From contig NC_055987.1 of assembly GCF_018446385.1 (NCBI RefSeq), positions 4,984,705 through 5,048,704 of the forward strand: a DNA stretch of 64,000 nt, given 5' to 3'. The DNA is from Zingiber officinale (Eukaryota; Streptophyta; Magnoliopsida; Zingiberales; Zingiberaceae). Position numbers and translations under genes: made by a program. This document shows, in pieces, positions 23,139 through 34,261 of the stretch; positions within the stretch are counted from its first letter, which is position 1; each line of letters begins with the position of its first letter. The notes beneath the pieces were generated by a model, which was not told where the DNA came from, searched no databases, and saw only the letters and a program-made list of their open reading frames with translations.

Positions 23139-24427
23139 GATATAACTTGGAGCATTATAACAAAATGCTGTGTAATTATCACACGACGGCAGCTACGGTT
23201 GTAGAACCACTGTTTGTAATAGTCATCTATGGTTGACTTGCTATCAGAATCACAAAGCCAATGACAAAAGAAAAACAATGATACAATCCACCGAAAGGAT
23301 GCCACAGGAGCAGCAATTGTGCTAGGATAGGAAAGGTTCCTTTTAAAATGATTCAGAACATAAAATTTTAAACAAAAGATCTTTTCATTTGAGTGAAATG
23401 ACATGAGAAATAGATAGAAAGCATCAGAGACCACTTTAAAAGTTTAAGGAATATTAAAATAAATTTTGAATTGTAATTGATTTGTTGTTGTTGTTGTTGT
23501 TTAAATCAAGGGACTTAGTTGAAAAGATTAGACTAGTAATCTCCAAACACAATCTGTGATACTTCAATCAATGTGGTATCATCGATCATCAAACACTCAT
23601 ACAAGCCAAGTTAAAAGTAAATGCAGGGCACATGTTGGAGTAGCAAGAGCTCGAACCAAGCTTGGCGTATTCGAACACCCAAGTCAGCTTTTTTTTGGCA
23701 GAGAACCAAAAGCAACAAGAAAAATTTGTGTACTCTGGTCGAGAGCAAGGTTAAACGCGAACTGTTTGTGACACTGACAACTCCAAGCTGCAAAGCAATG
23801 GCTGAGGAAGGTAAATAACGCATGTGCCCGAGTGTTGGACAATGAGTGATCTGTAATGCAGACCAAGTGTTTGATGGAAGAGCCCTTCCACTGTACTGCT
23901 CCTCTCCATTTATGTCTCTCTGCTCTCCAAGTGCTACTTGCTCGTCTCATTAGATGGCTAATGGGTACAGCATGATCCCCCACGAGATTCCCCCCTGCGT
24001 CCTGACAAAACGAGTCTTAATCAGAGCTTAGTCTGCTCATTCTGACCAAATGGGCAGACAAAGGCCTCCCACTGCAGGAGTCCTCGCGCGTATGGTACTA
24101 GAGCAATGGTCCTGCCGCTGTGGTCCATCGCCACCAAGTGCCGGAAGAGATGACAAAAAGTGGAACAGCTACAATATTGCTTTACAATTATTATCCGAAT
24201 CCATGTTTTTAAGGTCGGACCTTTTCCATTAATCGACGTTCATATTGTAAGGGACGTTCATAAGCCCCTTGTCCTATGATCTAACATGGACGGACTCCTC
24301 CTTTTCCTGTTCTCATGCAGAAATTGCTATCTCTATACATAGTCCATCTTATCATTATCATCATCTTCATCTTCATCTTCATCATCCCGTTGAGTGAAGA
24401 AGAAAATATCAGGCGGCAATTAAGATC
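23139..24427. other. Intergenic region upstream of the P450 gene
   Basis: No gene seen. It has a (TTG)n run near 23482-23502. Just before the P450 there is a TATA-like CTCTATACATAG near 24331 and a CTTCAT-repeat leader (about 24358-24385). These would suit a promoter with a short 5' UTR, but this is only positional evidence. Confidence 0.4.
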
Positions 24428-26812
24428 ATGGAGATCAGCGATCCAGTACTGCAGTTCTTGCTCGCCCTGTGCATGGCCGGAGCTTGCAGCTTAGCCTTCT
24501 ACTTCTACTACAGGTCCTGGTTCCGACCGCAGACCGTCCGCCGGAGGCTGAGGCAGCAGGGCGTGGCTGGGCCGCCTCCTTCGTTCCCCTTCGGGAACTC
24601 GCTCGAGATGAAGAGGCTCGTCGCGGAGATGAAACGGAGGAGAGGCCGAGGAGGGGAAGAAACTACTGAAATCGAGCATGACTATACTCCTCTGGTGTTT
24701 CCTTACTTCGAACACTGGAGGAAAATTTACGGTATGAAGTGATTACTTTATTCTGTCATTCTCTTCTCCAACTGCAGAGTACTGTTTGTGCATGCATAGC
24801 GTGTTTGGCCAAGAACGGAGCTAGAGAGAAGCCGATGATGTGGAGAGAGAGAGAAAAGATCATACAAATAGTGAGAGAGGCATTTTGTTAGATTCTCATA
24901 TCCAATTAGGTTTCTTCTTTGTGGAAGAAGCCGATCGTACGTAGTTCAAAAATAGGACCACACATGATGGCTTAGCTGCCTTAATTTCTTTCTGTCTTTG
25001 GAGTCGAGCAATACGTGATTGGAGGAGTTTGTTTGCACAAAGGCTGCAAAAGTCGAAATCTCCCAGCACTTCTAAGTTATCATGAGGAAAGTAAATCACG
25101 GTAGCCGATAAGGGATGGATAAAGTAAGGTATACAAGGATGTCCTGACAACCATGTGATTTTATTTGTAGAAAAGGGATGAGGAAGGAAGGAAGAAGGGA
25201 GAGATTCTTGGGATACATTGAAAAGGATATGTAGGTATTTAATTCAAGAAAACAACAAAACTATTGATGTGAAGTTGAATAACCATGCAGGCCCGGTGTT
25301 TTTATATTCGATGGGCAATGTGGTCGCGTTACATGTGAGTCACCCTGACGTGGTGAAGGAGATCAGCCTCTGTTCTTCCTCAGATTTGGGAAAGGCCAGT
25401 TACTTGAAGAAGACCCACGAGCCTCTGTTCGGCCAAGGCATTCTCAAATCCAATGGCGAGTCTTGGTCTCACCAAAGAAAGATCATTGCTCCGGAGTTCT
25501 TCTCTGACAAAGTCAAGGTATATATATATATCTATTTCTGAATCAGTTCTTTCCTCGTTCATGATGTATTCATTTATATTGTCTGGCCACAACAGGGGAT
25601 GGTGGATTTGATGGTGGACTCTGCAACTCCATTGCTGACGTCATGGAGAGAGACAGTCGAGCTCGCAGGAGGAACCGCAGAAATAAAGATCGACGAGCAT
25701 TTGAGACGCTACTCTGCAGATGCGATCTCAAGGACATGTTTTGGGAGCAATTACGCGAAAGGGAAGGAGATCTTTGAGAAACTAAGAGCCCTGCAAAACG
25801 CCGTCGCGAGACCGAATTTCTTTGCCGAAATCACTGGCTTAAGGTGTCTGTTTGATCTTTAGATTTCGAGGTTACTTGATTCCGATATCGGTGGAGCGAT
25901 GTGAGAGAGTATTAATCTGACAGATGCATTCCGACGAAGCGAGCGCGTGAGGTGCAGAGGCTGAACAGGGAGGTGAACGCTCTGATCTTGAGAGCGGCGA
26001 AGGAGGAGGACAAGGAGGAGAGCGGCGGAGAACAGCCGACTCAGAGGAACCTTCTTCAGGCCATCCTGCGCAGTGCGAGCGGGAGCCTGGAGTGCTCCGA
26101 TAGGTTCGTGGTGGACAACTGCAAGAACATATACTTCGCCGGGCACGAGACGACCGCGGTGGCGGCCAGTTGGTGTCTGATGCTTCTGGCGCTGCACCCG
26201 GAGTGGCAGGCTCGGGCTCGCGCCGAGGCAGTGGAGGTCTGCGGCGGCCGATCGCCGGACTCGAATGCGCTTCAGAAGATGAAGATCGTAAGTAAATTAA
26301 TATTACTAGACAAATCACTGTTTGACATTAAATTAATTGAATTGCAGTTGACGATGGTGATCCAGGAGTCGCTGAGACTGTACCCTCCCGGCGCGTTCGT
26401 GGCCCGGGAGGCGCTCAGGGACGTGGACCTCGCCGGCCTCCGCATTCCGGCCGGCGTCAACATCTACGTGCCCGTCACCGTTCTCCACCATGACGCCTCC
26501 ATCTGGGGCCCCGACCCCCACCGTTTCGACCCCGACCGCTTCGCCCGCGGCTCCTCCTCCTCCATCACTGCCGCCGCCGGCTGCCGCCCCCCGCACACCT
26601 ACCTTCCCTTCGGCGCTGGGCCGCGCACCTGCCTCGGTCAAAACTTCGCCATGGCCGAGCTCAAGGTCGTCCTCTCGCTTCTCCTGCTCCGGTTCGACTT
26701 CGATCTCTCGCCGGCGTACTGCCATTCGCCTTGCATGAGGCTGATCGTGGAGCCGGAGCACGGAGTGAAGCTGCTGGTCAAGCAAGTGCAAGCCGACTCG
26801 ATTACCAGCTAA
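24428..26812 (+). CDS. Cytochrome P450, CYP714 family type
   Basis: ER-anchored haem monooxygenase. Exons 24428-24731, 25291-25517, 25596-25843, 25924-26287 and 26348-26812 (stop TAA) have GT-AG junctions and agreeing phases, for 535 residues. It has an N-terminal membrane anchor (about 8-28), a proline-rich hinge PPPSFPFGN, the I-helix AGHETT (332-337), the ExxR motif ESLR (388-391), an FDPDRF region and the haem loop FGAGPRTCLG with Cys476. Stretches such as FPYFEHWRKIYG, SYLKKTHEPLFG, HQRKIIAPEFF and CKNIYFAGHETTA match the CYP714 family as I know it. In that family, members such as rice EUI1 and CYP714B modify gibberellins, so a gibberellin substrate is likely but not proven. The 3' exons are strongly GC-rich, as in many monocot genes. 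Confidence 0.93.
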
Positions 26813-27274
26813 TTTGAATATGAATTAAGGTACAAACCCTGGATTAGCAATAATGATTAGTGTCATAATTATTATATTTTTTACTTTGGTGAAAATACTT
26901 AATTATGCTTTTGAGCATCCTTTACTCATATATGTTTATTATTAATAAATTAAATATTATAATTAGTTCTAATAACATACTGAATGATGAATTAATTGAT
27001 CATGTATATATATATATATATGCTTGGATCAAGTTTTATTTCCACATTAAATGTTCAAATATTGCATCAAAGAATTACATGAAACAACTGACTCAAAAAC
27101 AAAGAATAATTAATTATATTAAAAGCAAATTGAAAAGAAATGAAAATCATCATGGTGGCATGCATCATGGTTCACGGCAAGTATCCTACACTCTGGTCTC
27201 CCTTTTGAATCCCTTGCTTCGTCTTCCATATTTTATCAATCATGCATGCGCGCCGCACTTTAGTGACGTCGCGA
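26813..27274. other. Convergent intergenic spacer between P450 and SKS genes
   Basis: AT-rich 0.46 kb between two convergent genes; it should contain both 3' UTRs. A TATATATA run lies near 27005-27020. No gene seen. Confidence 0.5.
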
Positions 27275-29127
27275 TTAGGTATAAGGTGGCGGCGTGGGCA
27301 AGCCGACCACTTCACCGCAGAGCATCTGGGTTGCCGGCAGGCTGTACTCATCCCTCAGCGACCTCGCCGAACACAGCACGCTGAAGTAGAGCTGCTGGCC
27401 GAGGTAGTGCCTCTCCCACATTTCTGACCGAATGTTCCACATCCCGGAGTTGTCGAACGTGAGGCCGATCGCCGTCCATGACCTCGGGTACACCTGAATG
27501 GTGTGCCGGCTCACCGTGTCAAGAAGGTTGTATGTATCCCGGCTCGACGGCGACCACTTCCCGTGTCCCATCCTGTGGCAGAGCACCAAAAGAAAACAGA
27601 GTAATTAGAACTGGAAAAAAAAATCAAATTTTGCAGAGATTTATTGATGATTTAGTCAATTACCCGAGGGGGAAGAAGGAGTAGCCGTCCAAATGGTAGC
27701 ACTGAATGCTCCTCTCCGGATTCTCGAGGATGATCTCGATGTAGTCTCTGAAAGTGCAATTGACGACGTTGGGCGCGACCTTGATGGAGTTGGTCGTCTC
27801 CGGCGCCGGATCGTCGGAGATGATGTTGTACTGGAACACCTTATCGGCGATGCCGAAGTACTGGGCGAGCTTGAGGGGAGTGGCGGGGTTCTCGTGCGAC
27901 ACGCCGTTGAGGGCGTAGCGGCGCTTGCCGTCGACGAGCCCGACGTTGCTGAGGAGCTTGATGGTGCGCGTGATGTTGATGCCGCCGTAGTGGTAGGAGC
28001 CCTGGGGGTTGGGGCGGGCGGCGCTGGCGGTGAGGTTCCACCGGAAGGAGCGCCACTGATTGAGAGACCAGGCCCATCCGACGGGTGCCGGCGGCAGATC
28101 CTGTGACGGTGGGGTGGAGGAGCCGGCGTAACGGATGATTCCGGTGGCGTTTCTGGAGTACTTGGTGAAGCGGGCGGAGGTGGCCATGTAGTAGTCGCGA
28201 GGGGGCTGATCGGCGGTGACGAGAACAGAGAGGCACTGGCCGACGTGAATGTCGAGGGACTCGTACACGTTCTGCACCGTGTGCGACCCGTCCATCTCCA
28301 CCAGCTTCATGACATGGCCCTGGATCCGGAAGTTGAGCGCCAGCTTGAGACCGACGTTGCACATGCGGTACCGGTACGTCTTGCCGGCCTCCATGATGAA
28401 CAGCGGTGGGTCATCCTTGCCGGAGGAGTCCTTTCCGGTCTTACCGTTGATGAGGACGCCGTTGGGGTTGCCGATGTTCTGGCCGGCGTCGAGGGTGTTG
28501 GCCAGCGCCTTGTGGCTCTTGGTGTACCAGTCGCCGATGAGGACGGTGTAGTCGTCGGCGGGGTCATCGAAGGGTACGGGGATGAGAAGGCGGCTGTTGA
28601 CGCGGATGCCGCCGAAGCCGCCGACGGCACGCTGCATGCCGGTGGACGGAAAGTAGAAGAAGCTCCCGATTTGGTCCTTCATCTGATAGTGATAGGTGTA
28701 GTTTGTGCCGGGAAGGATGGGACAGTTGGTGCCCGGCATGCCATCTTGCCATGAATTCTTCCTGTGCTGGATGCCATTCCTGATCCATCGAACAAAACAA
28801 ACTAATGAATACATCGATCGATCATAATGAATTAGAAACACAGTTAAACTTTCAAATCGACCATGTGAAGAGGAGGGGCTCGTCGAGGTTATTGAAGACG
28901 TTGATGACGATGTTGTTGTTGGTGGTCGAATTGATGTTGGGGCCTGGGAACTGGTCGTTGATGAGGATGACCTGCTGTGGGACGCCGAGGGGAGACATGG
29001 TGCCGTAACTGACCTTCCATGTGAAGAATAGATAAGGGTCCTCGGCGCGCACCGCCGGGGAGAAGAGGCCGAGAAGACAAATACAAGCGACTAGGAGTGC
29101 GGTGGCCGCCGGCGACGACATCTTCAT
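27275..29127 (-). CDS. SKU5-similar (SKS) multicopper-oxidase-like protein, NTP303 type
   Basis: Secreted cell-wall or membrane-associated protein of the cupredoxin superfamily. Exons 29127-28862, 28779-27664 and 27572-27275 have GT-AG junctions and agreeing phases, for about 559 residues. The first Met of MKMSSP is chosen because a typical signal peptide follows, ending about PAVRA/EDPY; an in-frame upstream ATG lies in the leader. Three cupredoxin domains are indicated by the SYGTMSPLGVPQQVILIN start, the GSFFYFPS and RAVGGFGGI stretches, and the C-terminal NSGMWNIRSEMWERHYLGQQLY. The His-rich copper-ligand motifs of ascorbate oxidase are absent, as is known for SKS proteins, so oxidase activity is unlikely. 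There is no hydrophobic GPI-signal tail. The family includes pollen-tube NTP303. It is convergent with the P450. Confidence 0.92.
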
Positions 29128-30139
29128 GTTTGTTGTACTGTGAGCGCGCTGTGCTGTTCGAAGAGAACAAGAAGGAAGGGATGTGTTTATAGGTGAAGCG
29201 AGGGGTAGGGAAGAAGCGAATTTGGAGGACGACGAGGAAGAGCGACCGTTGGCGTTCAAAGGAGAGCTCCGGTACGCTCGTTTTTCCGAGCTTCGCGCTC
29301 GGACTCGTTATCGTCTTCCGGTGCTTGATCTGAAATTGTTTAAATATAGAAATGTAATAGGCAGAGTTGACCTCTTCTCGCTTACGATTGATTGTGGCAA
29401 TTTCAGCCGTCAGATCAATGATCCGTTTCATGTTTGATCCGAAATGTAGATTTAATTTCTTAATGGAAAATATGTTTAGCAAATTACTGAACAAAGTTTC
29501 CTAAATATCGTGATGTATCCTGATTTAAAAATTATCAATCACTTACCCCGCTCCTTTTTACCCCTAAGAATCGATTGCTACACTGAGAATCAATTTGAGG
29601 AATCAATTGATTGCTACCCATAGCAATTGATTATAAAATTTAATTTATATTTTTAAAAAGTATTTCTCTCAATATAGTATATTAAATTAATGTTTAAAGG
29701 TATAGATATAATTAGGACAATGAGAAAAATATATATGACCTAATTTCATATTATTTTAACCTTTCTAGATCAATCAGTTGATTTTGATCAAAATCGATTA
29801 ATGAATTAGAAAGCTCGGAATGACATGAAATCAAATCCCATGTGTTCATCTAGTACTTTTAATTATATCCATACTGTCAAATATCAATTTAACATATTAT
29901 AAGAGTAATGATTTTTTTGAATATGAATATATCTAAAAAAAATTTAATTTATATTTATAAAATTGTCTAAATATGATGTAGGAAAATAATTTTAAAAATA
30001 TAAATATAATTAAAAAAAATAAACAAATATATAGGACATTCTAAAATTTTTAAATTCATTAGTCAATTTTTATCAGTTAAAATTAATTAAAATAGAGCAT
30101 AATGACAAAAATAGATTTTCTATATCAGTCTCGTTATTC

Positions 30140-30201
<62 letters not shown>

Positions 30202-30690
30202 CGATTGCTAGTCCATTAAAATTATTGTTTATGGTCATGTCACCATTAAAATTTGATTAAAATTAACTAATTTCATGTTAAAAATTTATGATTCATAATA
30301 CTATCAGATTGATATGAATATAATCAAGAAAATTAAACGATTTTATTTTATGTTATTCCAAATTCTATATATCAATTAGTTAATTTTTATATAAATCGAT
30401 TGATAGATTTAGAGTTGTTATAATAATATGGAACATAGTATTCATCTATTTCTTTATTATATTCATGACTTTAAATGTTATTTTGATATACTATATTTAG
30501 AGTAATAAATTTTTTATCATAAACTTTTTTTAAAATTATTTTTCAAAAAAAAAAATATAATTAATTATATAATATAACAACCGATTAAAGTTATTAAAGT
30601 TGTTCCCAAAGATGTTCGCATTCGGAGGGGTAAAAATGAAACGACGTAATTGATTTGATAATTTTATCAAATTTAAATATTTTTAAAATT
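29128..30690. other. AT-rich intergenic DNA with an ill-defined inverted-repeat element
   Basis: No gene seen. TTTTTACCCCT near 29556 and its reverse complement AGGGGTAAAAA near 30627 could be ends of an inverted-repeat transposon of about 1.1 kb. Small palindromes such as TTGATTTTGATCAAAATCGA (about 29779) lie inside. No target duplication was found, so the element call is weak. Confidence 0.3.
30142..30199. repeat. (AT)n microsatellite
   Basis: About 29 uninterrupted AT dinucleotides in an AT-rich intergenic region. Confidence 0.95.
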
Positions 30691-31119
30691 TTCCCAAGTA
30701 ATTTATATAGAACAGGTCGACATAGACCAAGCCAAATGAGCCTGCGTTCGCCCCGAGAGGCTTCTAGAGAGCCAGGACGACGGGAATCTTCCGGATGACA
30801 GATGCCCACGTGTTGCGATTGGACCATCCAGGATTATGTACTCAGTGACGTCATCCGACAGTGACACGTCCACAGAATCCGACCGCGGTCTCCAAGGAGA
30901 CCGGTCTAGCGACCACCTCCCTCCGCTTTCACCTTCCTCGTCGAAGCTTCCTGACGAGTGACGCCCCACCGCGTGTCCTGTCGTCGGACCTCTACTTCCA
31001 CGTTCCAGACGCCGCCACTGGATTTGTTCGTATTCCAGTTGTCGCGTCGCCGATGCTTCTTTATATTCGCCCTCTTCTCAGCTGCTTTCAGTTGAAGGTG
31101 TGAGATTACAAGCGATCAA
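30691..31119 (+). promoter_or_regulatory. Probable promoter of the NAC gene, with G-box and CRE-type palindrome
   Basis: Base composition switches abruptly from AT-rich to GC-rich at about 30710. It contains CACGTG (30807-30812), an inverted CCAAT box (about 30817-30822), the palindrome TGACGTCA (30846-30853), and GACACGTCC (30863-30871), an ABRE-like core. A TATATTC stretch near 31062 could be the TATA box, with a leader of about 30-50 bases. G-box/ABRE cores fit the ABA and stress responsiveness known for ATAF-type NAC genes; binding itself is inferred. Confidence 0.5.
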
Positions 31120-32123
31120 ATGGGAGTTGCTGAGAGGAGGAGAGACGCGGAGGCGGAGCTCAACCTTCCGCCGGGGTTCCGCTTCCACCCCACCGACGAA
31201 GAGCTCGTCGAGCACTACCTCTGCCGGAAGGCGGCGTGCCAGCGCCTGCCGGTTCCGATCATCGCCGAGGTCGACCTCTACAAGTACGACCCGTGGGACC
31301 TTCCAGGTAATCGGAAAAACTCGATTTTGATGCTGAATTCTTCGATTTGGATCGCCGAATTGGTTGGTGTTGATTGGATGAGCAGAGAAGGCGTTGTTCG
31401 GGCAGCGGGAGTGGTACTTCTTCACGCCGAGGGACCGAAAGTACCCTAACGGGTTGCGGCCGAATCGGGCGGCCGGGAGCGGGTACTGGAAAGCGACTGG
31501 CGCCGATAAGCCGGTGGTCGTGCCGGACACCGGCCGGCCGGCCGCGATCAAGAAGGCGCTGGTGTTCTACCACGGCAAGCCGCCGAGAGGCGTCAAGACA
31601 GATTGGATCATGCACGAGTACCGGCTCGCGAACCCAAATCGCTCTGCGACGAACAAGAAAGGCACCCTGAGAGTAAGTTCGATGACAATTTCGTCTTTAA
31701 AAATCAGATTTTGATTCGATTTCTTGCTTAGAAATCGAAAATTGGTTGCAGTTGGACGACTGGGTGCTGTGCCGGTTATACAACAAGAAGAACAGCTGGG
31801 AGAAGAAGAAGACGCCAGTGAAAACAGAGGCGGCGGAGTCGCCGGAGACCATCGCCGACAGCTTACGTACGCCGGAATCCGACATTGACCACGAAGGATA
31901 TCCTGCCGATTTCGACGAGCTAATCCAAAGAGGTGGATTCTATCCCAATCAGACAATGAACGACGAGAAGCACAAGGAAGAGAGCGACTGGTTCACAGAC
32001 TTCAACCTCGACGATTTGCAGAGTCCGTTCGCCGAAATCGAATCAATCGATGTGTGGAGCCAAGATGACTACTTCCCGTCGGTGTTTTCTCCATATTTTA
32101 AATCGAGTATGCCTTCATTTTGA
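31120..32123 (+). CDS. NAC-domain transcription factor, ATAF type
   Basis: Plant-specific DNA-binding transcription factor. Exons 31120-31306, 31386-31672 and 31752-32123 (stop TGA) have GT-AG junctions and agreeing phases, for 281 residues. The intron positions are the standard two of NAC genes. The NAC domain (about residues 15-170) shows all five subdomains: [47 protein letters not shown] with [30 protein letters not shown] with MHEYRL, and [27 protein letters not shown] and CRLYNKK resemble the ATAF1/ATAF2 group, which acts in stress and senescence. The acidic C-terminus (about 170-281, [14 protein letters not shown]) is a likely activation region. It has no transmembrane tail. Confidence 0.95.
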
Positions 32124-34104
32124 GATCGGCGGAAGAACAGAGTGGCCCTCTGTTCTTTGATAGATTAGATGACCTGAAGAAACCTTTCTCGGCGAATTCA
32201 GTATTATTTCACTGGGGAAAGGAATATTTTTTTTTAACTTATTTTTTATATAGTTTATTGACCAAAATATGTTGGATAAAAAATTTACAAGATATTAACT
32301 GAATTTAATTCAAATGAATTAAATTCACCTATATGTTGATATGATCTGAATTGATAATTTCAAACTATCAATAGAGATTAATTTTTATTAATTATTGAGT
32401 TATAGATCGAGCTTCGAGTTAAGTAGTAAAGTTCGAGCGGAGTTAATAGCCGGGTGGATAAGTAATAGATTGATTGATCGACAATAAAGTCGAGTAAGTT
32501 CGGTCAGATAGAGAGTCGACCGAACGAGAGGCTGGTCAAGCGAGCAGACAGGTCGAGCGAGAGATCAGTCGGGCTAATAGACAGGTCGTGAGAGGTCGGT
32601 TGGGAGAACAGGCAGGCCGAGTGAGCTGGTGTTGACCGAGCGAAGAGGTCGACCGGGTAGACGAATATGTCGATCGTGCAGACGAAGAGACCGGGCGAGT
32701 TGACCGAGGCTTGCGATTAACATAGTTTCCTTGAAACGGATTCGCCCCATCTCTGGTAGTACTTCGAAGTTTACTCGGGTCGTCTGTTTCCCATGATACA
32801 CGAACTGAATAGTGCCCAACTGCTATCACGGGCACTTCGCCGAGCAAGAGTTGCACGACAGATGAAGAGAGAATACAGGTGAAGAGTTTATGGTGCTTTT
32901 CTGTGTGTGTAAACCTATGATCGCAACCTCAACGACAATGTTAGCGTTTCACTTAGTCGTTTTGCTTCTGCATTAATCTTACTTTAATGCATCTGTTACA
33001 CAAGCAGCAAAAAGATTTACATTACAAAATATTGGTTATTATACTTGGATAAATTTTATCCCAACCGGTCCAGCATTCGACACGGATAAATCATGTCCGC
33101 ACACGAGTTAACATGGTTCAATATAATTCGGACCTTATATTTATACTCATTTGTGTACCCACGCATGAAAAAAAATCTCTCTCCATATATTTATTCATAT
33201 TTTCAATGCATATAAATCAATTAATATATCATAAAATTTTCAATATGAAACTCATAATAAAACCTCTTTATTTTTTACACTCTTCTCTATTTATATAACT
33301 TATATATAATAAATAATAATAAGGCAATTTATTTAAAAATGATACTTTGCTTTTATATTTATAAGAAAGGTATTTATTTTCTAAAAGATAATGTTTTTTT
33401 GTCAGCCTATACGTATACTTAAATAAAGTTTATTTAAGTAAAAAGACAATTAAAGGAAAAAATAATAATTTAATGTCACTAAACTTTAGATATAAAAAAG
33501 GTTTGGCAAAAAACAGATGGTTACAAATGTGAAGGGTGAAGGAAGGAGATTGTTGTGTACGAATTTAGTTCCCAGATTAAATTTACTCATCAAGTTGACT
33601 CGTGCGTGAATTATGATTTATGTGTGTTAAATACTTTGACTGAACTGGTTAGGAAAAGTATGATTTATTGACTGAACTGGGATAAAATTTAGTCAAGTGA
33701 ATGAATTAATATTTTATTATTTAAATAATTTTTCTTAGTGGATGATTAATAAAAGATATATAATATTCAGCCATTTGAGTTGGACGGATTAATAAATAGC
33801 AAATTATTTTATAAGGAGAGTCTAATTGACAAAATTAAGGTGATTATGCTCATCCTCGGAGGAGGTAAGTCACAAATGACTATTATATCTTAGAATACTA
33901 ACTAGCATATGACTTCAAGTTGTCAATACTTTATGCACTAGCCATGAGACCATTCCGAGGAAACTTAAAATAAGATACAAATATTCGAAAAAAATATTTT
34001 CCTCCATCTTCATTCCCCAAATCTTCAATCCGTTGTGTATTTTTTGCTAAGTAATTTGCCCGTAATAATAATTGGGTGCTTTCTCAGTTCCATCTGCTGA
34101 ACGG
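32124..34104. other. Intergenic region downstream of NAC
   Basis: No gene seen. About 32430-32870 is unusually rich in GTCGACCGAG-like motifs for this AT-rich DNA and is probably an old repeat fragment, family unknown. The rest is AT-rich with short local duplications (for example TGACTGAACTGG near 33637 and 33669). Confidence 0.5.
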
Positions 34105-34258
34105 ACTATCGCCACAAGAAGTTCCTGGAGTTACATGAAGGAACCTCGGAGGTCAAACTCGCAAAAAGAGATCTGCTTCAAAACCAACTCAGTGACCTCC
34201 AACTTGAAAAGGGGGAAACAGTTACTCAGCTACACGTCAGACTCAAAGAACTGATCAC
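34105..34258 (+). pseudogene. Copia gag scrap
   Basis: A plus-strand stretch that reads like the copia Gag motif LHEGTSEVKLAKRDLLQNQL with a following KGETVTQLHVRLKEL, closely related to the gag at 8352-9233. No LTR or other part is visible. It abuts the partial Tat element, so this is a composite scar. Fossil. Confidence 0.7.
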
Positions 34259-34261
34259 TAG

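Noticed and set aside
25859-26791. Long minus-strand frames opposite the P450 exons
   Set aside because: They are mirror frames of GC-rich coding sequence, with Arg/Pro/Ser-rich composition and no domain; the plus-strand P450 explains the region fully.
26905-27384. Plus-strand frame between the P450 and SKS genes
   Set aside because: It spans AT-rich spacer and then runs antisense through the last SKS exon; low-complexity and without a domain.
27693-28754. Plus-strand and alternative minus frames over the SKS gene
   Set aside because: Shadow frames of the GC-rich SKS exon 2, with no recognisable motif.
31259-31956. Minus-strand frames over the NAC gene
   Set aside because: Antisense shadows of the NAC exons.
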